Assembly (NCBI GenBank): GCA_022361155.1
Contig: JAKSBK010000325.1
Coordinates: 1-34,695 of the forward strand
Direction: 5' to 3'
Length of the DNA: 34,695 nt
Source of the DNA: Pseudomonadota bacterium
Lineage (GTDB): Bacteria > Myxococcota_A > Polyangia > Polyangiales > JAKSBK01
Under the pieces are notes generated by a model. It did no database searches, was not told where the DNA came from, and saw nothing but the letters and a program-made list of their open reading frames with translations. The translations under genes were made by a program, and so were the position numbers. Shown in pieces: positions 1-6,766 of this stretch; the stretch's first letter is position 1; each line of letters starts with the position of its first letter.

Positions 1-320
1 ATCGCGAGCTCGTGTACTTCGGCTTGCCGCTTGACTACTGGAACAACTACGTGGGCAATGTGCGTGAGGTGACGTTGGAGCAGGCAACGGCGTCGGCAAA
101 TGCCCACCTCAGGCCCGACGCGGCCTTGGTGCTCGTGGTGGGCGACGCGAAGGCCCCCATGATCCAGCGGAACAAGGACGGCAAGGACGTGCCGTTGCTC
201 GATGCTGCGGGCAAGCCGGTTACGCTGCTGGCCTCGCTCAAAGACCTCGCCCGCAGCGTACCCATCGGTGCCGGCAAGGTCGTGGCGCTCGACGCGGACG
301 GCAAGGTCTTGGTGAAGTAG
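1..320 (+). CDS. M16 family zinc metallopeptidase, C-terminal end (partial)
   Basis: The reading frame enters from the left edge and stops at 318-320, so only about 105 C-terminal residues are visible. The segment has a YFGLPLDYW stretch, then the helix-to-strand ending V-T-x-E-Q-A...HLRPDAALVLVVGDA typical of the last domain of insulinase/processing-peptidase (M16) proteins. The visible part holds no catalytic HxxEH motif, which would lie upstream; many tandem M16 copies are inactive partners in any case. A Lys-rich tail (GKVLVK) ends the protein. The family normally acts in the periplasm or outer membrane as a processing protease. The call rests on motif resemblance only, and the start lies outside the window. 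Confidence 0.7.
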   Translation, partial: RELVYFGLPLDYWNNYVGNVREVTLEQATASANAHLRPDAALVLVVGDAKAPMIQRNKDGKDVPLLDAAGKPVTLLASLKDLARSVPIGAGKVVALDADGKVLVK

Positions 321-340
321 GCGGGGCACCCTTGACTGGC

Positions 341-373
341 GGCGCTTTGCGCCGAACGCTCGCGTAGCGAGCG
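341..373. terminator. Two adjacent short hairpins between M16 gene and toxin gene
   Basis: GGCGC-TTT-GCGCC spans 341-353 and CGCTCGC-GTA-GCGAGCG spans 357-373. They lie between the stop of the plus-strand M16 gene (320) and the stop of the minus-strand toxin gene (398), so they could end both transcripts. There is no clear T-run, so intrinsic termination is only inferred. Confidence 0.4.
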
Positions 374-397
374 CTTGACCCGCAACGAAGTTCCGGG

Positions 398-658
398 TCA
401 GCGATAAATGTCTCGCCGGTGACCGATCTTGAGGACGATTACGAGGACGCGCTCTTCGATGATGTTGTAGATGATTCGGTAACGGCCGACGCGAATGCGC
501 AGTACGTCGTCGTAGCCCGAGAGCTTCCGGCTGCCCTGTGGTCGCGGGTCTGACTCGAGTCGTTTGAGCGCTGCAGCGATGTGCCGCAGGTCATCGCGGG
601 GTAGCTTGCGCAGCGCTTTTTCGGCCGAGCGCGAGAGCTCGACGCTATAGCAGCTCAT
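398..658 (-). CDS. RelE/ParE-superfamily toxin (mRNA interferase-like)
   Basis: 86 aa from the ATG at 658; the frame stays open further upstream, but that part lies inside the antitoxin gene and reads as out-of-frame protein. The start gives the normal RelE size and opening (YSVELSRSAEKALRKLP). The C-terminal half has the family hallmark RIRVGRYRIIY...VIVLKIGHRRDIY, with basic and Tyr residues where RelE-type toxins contact ribosomal A-site mRNA. RelE members cleave mRNA on the ribosome, while the related ParE group poisons gyrase; the GHRRDIYR ending favours RelE. The gene overlaps its antitoxin by 14 bp, implying coupled translation in antitoxin-first order. Family call is firm; exact target is inferred. 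Confidence 0.88.
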   Translation of the reverse strand: MSCYSVELSRSAEKALRKLPRDDLRHIAAALKRLESDPRPQGSRKLSGYDDVLRIRVGRYRIIYNIIEERVLVIVLKIGHRRDIYR

Positions 659-878
659 CCAGCTTGAGCTCGCGCAGGATATCCTCGAGTGGTCGGGTGG
701 TTTCGGCTCGCAGCGCCTTGAGATCCTCGATATCTTCCAACTCTTCGAGTCGATCGAGCAGAGCGTCTTCGACAAAACGGCTGAGTTTCACGCCGTGGCC
801 CTCACAATAGCGATCGACAGCGCGTTTCACGCGCCTGTCAACGCGTGTGGCGAGCTGAACCTGTCTAGGTTCTGTCAT
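645..878 (-). CDS. Ribbon-helix-helix antitoxin of the RelE pair
   Basis: 77 aa from ATG 878. Residues 5-45 (RQVQLATRVDRRVKRAVDRYCEGHG to RFVEDALLDRLEEL) have the strand-helix-helix pattern of RHH/MetJ-Arc DNA-binding antitoxins. The acidic C-terminal part (DIEDLKALRAETTRPLEDIL) would be the segment that wraps the toxin. It precedes and overlaps the toxin gene, the normal order for type II modules. Two short palindromes immediately upstream (887-905) are plausible operators for autorepression by the toxin-antitoxin complex. A RelB/DinJ-type label is possible, but the sequence alone does not separate RHH subfamilies. Confidence 0.8.
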   Translation of the reverse strand: MTEPRQVQLATRVDRRVKRAVDRYCEGHGVKLSRFVEDALLDRLEELEDIEDLKALRAETTRPLEDILRELKLDELL

Positions 879-886
879 TTGATCTC

Positions 887-905
887 ATGCTAGCATTTAC
901 TAGTA
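887..905 (-). promoter_or_regulatory. Candidate autoregulatory operator of the toxin-antitoxin module
   Basis: Two perfect palindromes sit side by side, ATGCTAGCAT at 887-896 and TACTAGTA at 898-905, both with a CTAG centre. The first ends 8 nt before the antitoxin start codon. RHH antitoxins bind as dimers to paired short dyads, so the arrangement fits. A third palindrome, GCAAGCTTGC, is at 911-920. Confidence 0.45.
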
Positions 906-1079
906 GTCGGGCAAGCTTGCGTTGGGGGGCCTTGACGCCCCTCGAGCCACCGATCACCCTTTGGGCTATCTCCTTGAAATAGCGTTGCTATTCCGGCGTC
1001 GATTCGATGACTCGAGCGTCGCCAATTGCTCGGCGACTCATGCACGTAATCACGGACACAGGACGCTAGGCTAGTAGCC

Positions 1080-1535
1080 GTGGATTTGTACGAAGAGCTT
1101 GCCAAGCTCGTTGCCAAGCTGGACGAGACGCGGGTGGAGTATGCACTGTGCGGTGCCATGGCGCTGGCCGTGCATGGCGTGCCGCGCGCCACGCAAGACA
1201 TCGACGTGCTGGTGCCGCCCGAGTCCCTGGACGGGTTTCGCGACGTTGCACGCTACTGCGGCTTCGGGTTCGAGGCGCTGCCCATGACGTTCGAGGCGAG
1301 CGGCATCACAATGCACCGCTTCAGCAAGTTGATCGGTGGCCAGCCGTTGATGCTGGATGCCCTCGTGGTCGCCGGAGCTGTCCGAGGTGTATGGGAGAGC
1401 CGCATCCGGGTGCCGTTCGAGAGCGGCCGGCTGAGCGTGGTATCGAGACCCGGTCTGATCACGCTGAAGCTGGCTGCTGGTCGGCCCCAGGATCTAGCCG
1501 ACGTGAAGCGCCTCGAGGAGCTGCACCTTGGTTGA
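1080..1535 (+). CDS. Small nucleotidyltransferase-fold protein (AbiEii/DUF6036-like)
   Basis: 151 aa, GTG start at 1080. Residues 24-45 read CGAMALAVHGVPRATQDIDVLV. This is the Pol-beta-type nucleotidyltransferase signature: a G-x-A-x-x-x-x-G helix and an R-x-T-x-D-I-D motif whose Asp40 and Asp42 would bind metal. The family includes MNT/AbiEii-type toxins or antitoxins and many uncharacterised proteins. The stop codon comes 1 nt before the ATG (1537) of a small downstream gene, so the two are co-translated. The pairing suggests a two-gene module next to the RelE module, but its activity (toxin, NTP transferase, phage defence) cannot be read from the sequence. Confidence 0.75.
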   Translation: MDLYEELAKLVAKLDETRVEYALCGAMALAVHGVPRATQDIDVLVPPESLDGFRDVARYCGFGFEALPMTFEASGITMHRFSKLIGGQPLMLDALVVAGAVRGVWESRIRVPFESGRLSVVSRPGLITLKLAAGRPQDLADVKRLEELHLG

Positions 1536-1536
1536 C

Positions 1537-1755
1537 ATGACGGCCGAGGCCGTACGCGCTCGAATCCGGCGTGTTGGGATGCTGCTGAGCGAACGTGGCT
1601 ACGCGCAAAAGGGCGTCGACATGTCGGAGGCTGCAGTTGCCGGGAGGCTACGGATGACGGCAGCGTTGACGAGCTTGTGCTCTCGGCTGGCGCAGCGCGA
1701 CCCCGCGATGCCTTCAGCGGACGGCAGCGAGGCTTCTGCGTCCATCGGGCGCTGA
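1537..1755 (+). CDS. Small helical partner protein of the nucleotidyltransferase
   Basis: 72 aa from ATG 1537, 1 nt after the nucleotidyltransferase stop; a TTG at 1528 that overlaps the upstream gene is an alternative. The sequence has two similar helices, TAEAVRARIRRVGMLL and SEAAVAGRLRMTAALTSLC, each of the form x-A-V-x-x-R-[IL]-R, separated by KGVDM. I do not recognise a named domain. The tight coupling and small size suggest a binding partner or regulator of the enzyme. The last codons lie inside a perfect 33-bp palindrome (1739-1771), which also serves as the likely end of the transcript. Confidence 0.6.
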   Translation: MTAEAVRARIRRVGMLLSERGYAQKGVDMSEAAVAGRLRMTAALTSLCSRLAQRDPAMPSADGSEASASIGR

Positions 1756-1771
1756 CAGCGCCCGATGGACG
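1739..1771. terminator. Perfect 33-bp palindrome spanning a stop codon
   Basis: Two 16-bp arms with a single central A (1755) match perfectly; the core is CCATCGGGCGCTG / CAGCGCCCGATGG. It contains the TGA of the 72-aa gene. No T-tract follows, so it could be a rho-independent-like stem, an mRNA 3'-end stabiliser or a protein-binding site. Confidence 0.6.
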
Positions 1772-1778
1772 AACACTA

Positions 1779-1810
1779 GGAAACTGGTGCTTTGCCAAGC
1801 ACCAGTTTCC
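1779..1810. terminator. Perfect 14-bp stem, 4-nt loop, between convergent genes
   Basis: GGAAACTGGTGCTT pairs perfectly with AAGCACCAGTTTCC around a TGCC loop. It begins 1 nt beyond the stop (1812-1814) of the minus-strand propeller gene and 24 nt after the stop of the plus-strand gene. Its position fits a bidirectional terminator; there is no long T-run. Confidence 0.65.
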
Positions 1811-1811
1811 C

Positions 1812-3563
1812 TTACATACCCGTCGCGGGGATACGGAACAACAGGATGTCGTCGTCGCGGATGCCCGTGTAGGCCGAGGTCAGGGTCTGGCCGGCGAACT
1901 GGATCGTCCCGTTGATGTTGCCGGCGGCCACCACGGCTCCGTCGCGGGGATCGATCGCGAGATCGTTGAAGTTGTCGTCACCGTTGCCCACGATCGATGT
2001 TGCCCAGCGCACGTTACCCTCGAGATCGTACTGTGCGATGCCTTGCCCGTCGTCACCGATGCCACCCATCACGGTTATGTTGCCAAACGTAACCGTCTGT
2101 TGTATGCGCGCGCCCACGTAAAAGAAGGAGCCAGCCGCGCCTTCGTGCACATGAATGGCGTAGCCGCGGTCGCTGTCGGGGCCGCCAGCCGTCTTGACCC
2201 ATAGAAGGACCCCGTTCGCATCGTACTTCGCGAAGTAGATGTCGCTCTCATTGCCTGGGGGACCCATCGCCACCATGTGACCGGGGGGAGGGGCGCAGAT
2301 TGTTGGATCAAGCCCCAGCGGCGCCGGCGGCGGCGGTATATTGGGTAGGGTGGGCATGATGGGGAAGAACGCGCAGCCCTCGAAGGAGCCTGCCACGTAG
2401 AGGTTCCCCAGGCTGTCATGGCCCACGCCCTCGCCACGCGTGCGTTTTCCCTCGCCTCCGGGGAGATCCGGGCTTCCGGCATGGGTGGCCCAGAGGATCT
2501 CGCCGGTGTGCGCGTAGTGCGCGAGCACCATGTCCGAGCCCCTCCGGAACTGCCCGCTGTAGTCGTGCACGATCACGTCGCCGCCGGCGCGGCCCGTGAA
2601 GTGCTCGTCCGCCCCGCCGCTCACGCGCCCTACTATCACAAAGCTCCCGTCCGGTTCGACGGTGGCGCCACGACCGACGGAGTCGTCGCCCGCGCCCCCT
2701 GCGTCGTCGAGCCACATCAGCTGCCCTTGCGGCGTGTACTCCGCCACGAACAGATCCCTGTTGCCCTGGGCCGCGATCATCTTCATGTCCGGTCCAACGC
2801 CGGCGGTCATCACGCCCTGGAAGTCGCCGGTGACCACGATGTCACCGGTTCCTGGATCGACGGCCACGCCGTAGACGTCCGCCCGATCGTTGCCCATCGC
2901 ATCGGGCAGGATCGTCGCCGTCTGCGCCCACATCACCGTCCCGTTGGGGTCGTACTCGGCCACGAACATGTCCCGGCCCGGTGAGGTGATCGTGTTGCCT
3001 GGGCCAAAGTCCGCCATGCCGCGGAAGTCGCCGCCAGCGATCACGAAGCCTGTCGTCGGGTTGACCGCGACCGACCGGATTTCGCCTTCAGCGCCCATGC
3101 CTGCAGCCTGCCGGATCCAGAGCAGATTGCCCTGGGAGTCGTACTTGGCCAGCAGCGGATCCTCGTCTCCACCGGTATTTGCCGGCATTCCGTCGAAGCT
3201 GATGTTTCCCAGGGCCGCAAGGTCGAGCCCGTAGCACTGCATGTACTCCATCAGCTGCATCTGTCCCCTGGCTCCGCCGCTGAGACCCCCGTAGCCCACG
3301 CCCAGGTAGATGTTGCCCTGCTGGTCGACGGCTACGGCGTTGCCATCGTCGTTGGTGAGGCCGCCGGCGCAGCGGGCCCACATGTTGGGGTCGCGCGGCC
3401 CGCTTTCGCTGCAGGCCATTTGTGCCGGTGCGCTGTGATTAGGGCAGGCACCCGTCGGTTGTGCCATGGGCGCCGGCCCGGAGCCGGCGGGATTGTTGCC
3501 GCCGCCACAGGCGGCCAAGCCGAATACCGCTGCTGCTGGTGCCATCCAGATAAGTCTGCTCAT
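1812..3563 (-). CDS. Beta-propeller repeat lipoprotein (SBBP-type)
   Basis: 583 aa from ATG 3563. This start gives a clean lipoprotein signal peptide, MSRLIWMAPAAAVFGLAAC, with lipobox LAAC and Cys19, and an AGG 9 nt upstream. A longer open frame reaches 3851 but reads as repeat-derived nonsense. The mature part carries successive blades of the form 'D-x-[FL]-[VL]-A-[EK]-Y-D/T-x-x-G-x-L-x-W' followed by 'V-A-V-D-P-x-x-G-x-[IV]-[VI]-x-[AT]-G-D/N-F'; five or more copies are visible. This pattern fits the seven-bladed propeller (SBBP) repeats of deltaproteobacterial cell-surface proteins. A Gly/Asn/Pro linker follows the lipid anchor. Cys residues near the N-terminus (ACPNHSAPAQMACSE and WARCAGG) may form disulfides. 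The protein is likely anchored in the outer membrane; its ligand is unknown. Confidence 0.85.
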   Translation of the reverse strand: MSRLIWMAPAAAVFGLAACGGGNNPAGSGPAPMAQPTGACPNHSAPAQMACSESGPRDPNMWARCAGGLTNDDGNAVAVDQQGNIYLGVGYGGLSGGARGQMQLMEYMQCYGLDLAALGNISFDGMPANTGGDEDPLLAKYDSQGNLLWIRQAAGMGAEGEIRSVAVNPTTGFVIAGGDFRGMADFGPGNTITSPGRDMFVAEYDPNGTVMWAQTATILPDAMGNDRADVYGVAVDPGTGDIVVTGDFQGVMTAGVGPDMKMIAAQGNRDLFVAEYTPQGQLMWLDDAGGAGDDSVGRGATVEPDGSFVIVGRVSGGADEHFTGRAGGDVIVHDYSGQFRRGSDMVLAHYAHTGEILWATHAGSPDLPGGEGKRTRGEGVGHDSLGNLYVAGSFEGCAFFPIMPTLPNIPPPPAPLGLDPTICAPPPGHMVAMGPPGNESDIYFAKYDANGVLLWVKTAGGPDSDRGYAIHVHEGAAGSFFYVGARIQQTVTFGNITVMGGIGDDGQGIAQYDLEGNVRWATSIVGNGDDNFNDLAIDPRDGAVVAAGNINGTIQFAGQTLTSAYTGIRDDDILLFRIPATGM

Positions 3564-3580
3564 GCTGTGCCTCACTACGT

Positions 3581-3662
3581 TGCCCGGGCTGGGATTTGCT
3601 TGCCCGGGCTGGGATTTGTTTGCCCGGCTGGGATTGGCCTTTGCCTGGCTGAGTTTGGGCTT
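3581..3662 (-). repeat. Four ~20-bp tandem repeats in the leader of the propeller gene
   Basis: On the plus strand the unit TGCCCGGGCTGGGATTTGCT occurs at 3581-3600 and 3601-3620 (one mismatch), then decays at 3621-3641 and 3642-3662. The array begins 17 nt upstream of the lipoprotein start codon, just beyond its Shine-Dalgarno. The unit is not a multiple of three and shows no sign of being translated. The whole gene-free stretch 3564-3960 holds only this array and the second repeat at 3811-3844; I saw no convincing promoter. Confidence 0.85.
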
Positions 3663-3810
3663 GCTGTTTCGCGCGAGAATAGTCGCTTGCCCTCGGCTGA
3701 CAAGTGGTGACGGCGGATAAAATCGGTCGGCGCGGTGGGTAGACCAATGTACATTAATTCCTCGCGCCACAGCATGCGGTCGCCTTTGTGGGTGCTTATG
3801 GCGAAAGGTC

Positions 3811-3844
3811 CGTACATGTGCTTGAGTCGTACATGTGCTTGAGT
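3811..3844. repeat. Perfect 17-bp tandem duplication
   Basis: CGTACATGTGCTTGAGT is present twice in direct contact (3811-3827 and 3828-3844), followed by a partial third copy (CGTACACGT). The unit holds the palindrome ACATGT. It lies between the divergent propeller-lipoprotein and msrAB genes, about 250 nt upstream of the former and 115 nt upstream of the latter. It may be a pair of regulator sites or a slippage product. Confidence 0.75.
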
Positions 3845-3960
3845 CGTACACGTCCCGGCAGTGTTCTTGTCCTGACTAGGCACACGAGCACCGAAGCGAA
3901 TGCCGCCGCTGTCAACGCCATGCGGCAAGCTCTGGGAAGGTGTAGGCTTCGTACAGGTCC

Positions 3961-5046
3961 GTGTCCTGTCGTGCTGCGTTCCTTTGGTCTCTTGCGTTGG
4001 CGGCTCTGCCGAGCGCATGCGCGCCCTCGTTGGGCGTCGCCGAATCCAGGCCCAAACAGGTTCGGCCACAACGCGGGGAGGCCGTGGCTACGTTTGCCGG
4101 CGGGTGCTTCTGGTGCATGGAGCCCCCCTTCGAGGGTCTGGCCGGTGTGCGCTCGGTGCAGTCGGGCTACACGGGCGGCCCTGAGAGCAACCCCAGCTAC
4201 AAGCAGGTCTCGTCGGGGCGGACTGGCCACACCGAGGCGGTTCAGGTTGTTTTCAGCCCCGAGGTGATCGGCTACGACAGGTTGCTCGCCATCTATTGGC
4301 GCAGCCTGGACCCCACGGATGCGGGGGGCCAGTTCGCGGATCGCGGCCGCCAGTACCGCCCCGGCATCTTCTACCACGACGACAGCCAGAAGGCGGCTGC
4401 CCTCGCATCCAAACGCAAGCTCGAACAGTCTGGGCGCTTCAAGAAGCCCATCGCGGTCGAGATCACCCGCTACCGAGCATTCTATCCTGCGGAAGACTAT
4501 CACCAGGACTACTACCGCAAGAACAGCGCGCACTACAAGCGCTACCGCAAGGGGTCCGGTCGTGAGGGTTTCCTGCGGCGCGTCTGGGACAACCAGCCTC
4601 CCGTCTCGGGGGTCCGGCGCTATGCCCGGGCAAGCGACAGCGAGCTGCGCAAGCGCCTTACACCGTTACAGTTTCGCGTGACGCGCCAAAACGCTACAGA
4701 GCCTCCATTTCGCAACGCCTACTGGGATCACAAGAAGCCCGGCATCTACGTGGACGTGGTGTCGGGTGAGCCGCTCTTCAGCTCCAAGGACAAGTTCAAG
4801 TCGGGCACGGGTTGGCCGTCCTTCACCAGGCCGCTGCGGGAGCACAACATCGTGCGCAAAGCCGACACGTCGCATGGCATGCGGCGCACCGAGATCCGCT
4901 CCAAGCACGCCGACTCCCATCTCGGGCACGTGTTCAAAGACGGCCCGCCGCCCACCGGCCTGCGCTATTGCATCAACTCCGCGTCCCTGCGCTTCGTTCC
5001 CCTGGACAGGCTCGAGGCAGAAGGCTACCGGCACCTGAAGCCTTAG
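3961..5046 (+). CDS. msrAB: Exported MsrA-MsrB fusion, methionine sulfoxide reductase
   Basis: 361 aa, GTG start at 3961. Residues 1-27 form a hydrophobic export signal ending ALPSAC, an imperfect lipobox, so the protein is periplasmic or lipid-anchored. The MsrA domain (about 40-200) has the GCFWCME motif with catalytic Cys49 and reduces Met-S-sulfoxide. The MsrB domain (about 218-361) has [38 protein letters not shown] and RYCINS with catalytic Cys337, and reduces Met-R-sulfoxide. The zinc CxxC pairs of many MsrBs are absent (VVSGEPLF replaces the first), as in the PilB-type form. The usual resolving Cys in SGCGWPSF is Thr here. No Cys lies between 52 and 337, so the usual thioredoxin-recycling cysteines appear missing. 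It probably repairs oxidised envelope proteins. Confidence 0.93.
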   Translation: MSCRAAFLWSLALAALPSACAPSLGVAESRPKQVRPQRGEAVATFAGGCFWCMEPPFEGLAGVRSVQSGYTGGPESNPSYKQVSSGRTGHTEAVQVVFSPEVIGYDRLLAIYWRSLDPTDAGGQFADRGRQYRPGIFYHDDSQKAAALASKRKLEQSGRFKKPIAVEITRYRAFYPAEDYHQDYYRKNSAHYKRYRKGSGREGFLRRVWDNQPPVSGVRRYARASDSELRKRLTPLQFRVTRQNATEPPFRNAYWDHKKPGIYVDVVSGEPLFSSKDKFKSGTGWPSFTRPLREHNIVRKADTSHGMRRTEIRSKHADSHLGHVFKDGPPPTGLRYCINSASLRFVPLDRLEAEGYRHLKP

Positions 5047-5235
5047 CCTTCGCCACAAAATGGCTTGTGCAGATCGGGAGAACCCCGAGGCCCTGCCAAG
5101 GATCCGGGCCGAGCTCGAACCGGGCCCGGGCAAGCCGCTCGTCTCGCAGGGGGCGGCCGGAAACAGAAGTTCCACGTCAGGCAGTAGTCACAAGAACTGA
5201 ATTCTGGCACCCTCGACCGCCGCCGGACGGACGCG

Positions 5236-6750
5236 GTGCCAGGAGAGCCGCGTTCGTGCCGAGCCTGGAATATCTTCAAGGTGCGTTCCTTCATCGCCAG
5301 TTTTACGGTCATGCGCGGCTCGCCGCGCGAGCTGTGGATCATCTACCTGACCAAGATCCTCGAGATCGTGGCCTACGGGCTGATGAACACCACCCTGGTA
5401 TTGTGGCTGTCCTCGGACCTTGGTTTCTCGGACGCCGAGGCCGGCGACACCGTCGCCATCTGGTCGACCCTGATGACCCTGGCAACGGTGCTGGTCGGCT
5501 CGCTGGTCGACTCGATAGGAATCAAGAAATCATTCCTGTTTGGTTTCTGGCTTTGTTTGCTTTCCCGCGCCATGATGACCGGCACGGCCAATGTCTGGAT
5601 GGCGCTTGTCTTGGGGATGCTTCCGATGGCGGTGGGCCATGCCATGATGGTCCCCGTCATGAATGCTGCGCTCAAGATCTATTCGACGGTCCGGCAGCGC
5701 ACCATGGCCTTTGCGCTCTTTTACACGATGATGAACGTGGGGTTTGCCATTGCGGGTTGGGTGTTTGACTTCGTGCGCGCGGAACTGGGCGAGTACGGGA
5801 CCCAGACACTTCTGGGCATGGAGCTTTCGACCTATCGGGTGCTGTTCTTCTGGGCCACGGTAGCGACGCTGCCCGGCTTGCTGATCACCTGGTTTTTCAT
5901 GCGCGACGGCGTAGAAGCCACCGAGGAGGGAATCCAGATTCGTGCGCAGCAGCCGAGGTACAGGGATTCCGGCCTGCTGATGGGGACTGCGCTGAGCATC
6001 CGCGACGCGGCACAGGGTACGATCAGCAAGTTCGTCAGCGTCTGGCGCCAGTCGAACTTCTATCGTTTCCTGGCGTTCCTCACGCTGGTCACGATGATCC
6101 GTGTCGTGTTCTTTCATATGCACTACACCTTCCCGAAGTACGGCATCCGCGAGCTCGGGGAGGGTGCACCCGTCGGGCAGCTATGGGGCGTGCTCAATCC
6201 CGTGATCATCGTGTTGCTGACGCCGATCGTGGGCGCTCTCACGGGCGGCATGCGCGCCTACTCGATGATCGCAGTAGGCAGCTCGGCGGCTGCGCTGCCG
6301 GTCTTCTTCTTGGCCATGCCGCGAGAGTGGTTTCAGGGCCTGGCGGACGGCTGGCCGGGGCACCTGATCGCGCACCAGTGGTTGGGCGTCGAGGGTCCGG
6401 TCAATCCCCTGTACGTCTCGATCGCTATCTTTGTGGTTCTGTTCTCGATCGGTGAGGCGATCTGGTCCCCGCGCCTCTACGAATATACGGCTGCCATCGC
6501 GCCCAAGGGACAGGAGGGCAGCTACATGGCGCTGTCGGTGCTTCCGTACTTCGTGGCCAAGCTGTTCGTCGGCATGCTGTCTGGCCGGCTGCTGGAGGCC
6601 TACTGCCCGGCGGAAGGACCGCGCAACTCCGAGATGTTGTGGCTGGTCATCGCGCTGATGGCGCTCATCTGCCCCATCGGCATCTTGGTGTTCCGCAAGC
6701 ACATACGTGCCGAGGAGGCCGGGCGGGACGACGAGGCAGTGCAGGGGTAG
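5236..6750 (+). CDS. Major facilitator superfamily transporter, 12 TM
   Basis: 504 aa from GTG 5236; GTG 5281 or ATG 5311 are equally possible because none has a good ribosome-binding site. Hydrophobic segments alternate with short loops across the length, consistent with about 12 membrane helices (for example LATVLVGSLVDSIGIKKSFLFGFWLCLL, an MFS loop 2-3-like region with G-x-x-x-D near a Lys pair). The helices around MNVGFAIAGWVFDFVR resemble POT/oligopeptide-type MFS members, which is only suggestive. The substrate cannot be told. The gene ends 16 nt from the convergent DUF5916 gene, with no room for a separate terminator. The 189 nt upstream of it hold no recognisable feature. Confidence 0.8.
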   Translation: MPGEPRSCRAWNIFKVRSFIASFTVMRGSPRELWIIYLTKILEIVAYGLMNTTLVLWLSSDLGFSDAEAGDTVAIWSTLMTLATVLVGSLVDSIGIKKSFLFGFWLCLLSRAMMTGTANVWMALVLGMLPMAVGHAMMVPVMNAALKIYSTVRQRTMAFALFYTMMNVGFAIAGWVFDFVRAELGEYGTQTLLGMELSTYRVLFFWATVATLPGLLITWFFMRDGVEATEEGIQIRAQQPRYRDSGLLMGTALSIRDAAQGTISKFVSVWRQSNFYRFLAFLTLVTMIRVVFFHMHYTFPKYGIRELGEGAPVGQLWGVLNPVIIVLLTPIVGALTGGMRAYSMIAVGSSAAALPVFFLAMPREWFQGLADGWPGHLIAHQWLGVEGPVNPLYVSIAIFVVLFSIGEAIWSPRLYEYTAAIAPKGQEGSYMALSVLPYFVAKLFVGMLSGRLLEAYCPAEGPRNSEMLWLVIALMALICPIGILVFRKHIRAEEAGRDDEAVQG

Positions 6751-6766
6751 GGGGTGCTACCGCGGC

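Noticed and set aside
3564-3851. N-terminal extension of the propeller lipoprotein to 3851
   Set aside because: It crosses the 20-bp tandem repeats and adds 96 low-complexity residues before a perfect lipoprotein signal at 3563.
5201-5235. Possible sigma-54 promoter (CTGGCAC) before the MFS gene
   Set aside because: The downstream GC element is not at the required distance from the GG.
4812-5768. 318-codon plus-strand frame across msrAB and the MFS gene
   Set aside because: It lies out of frame over the clear MsrB and MFS coding regions and shows no domain; it is a GC-rich shadow.
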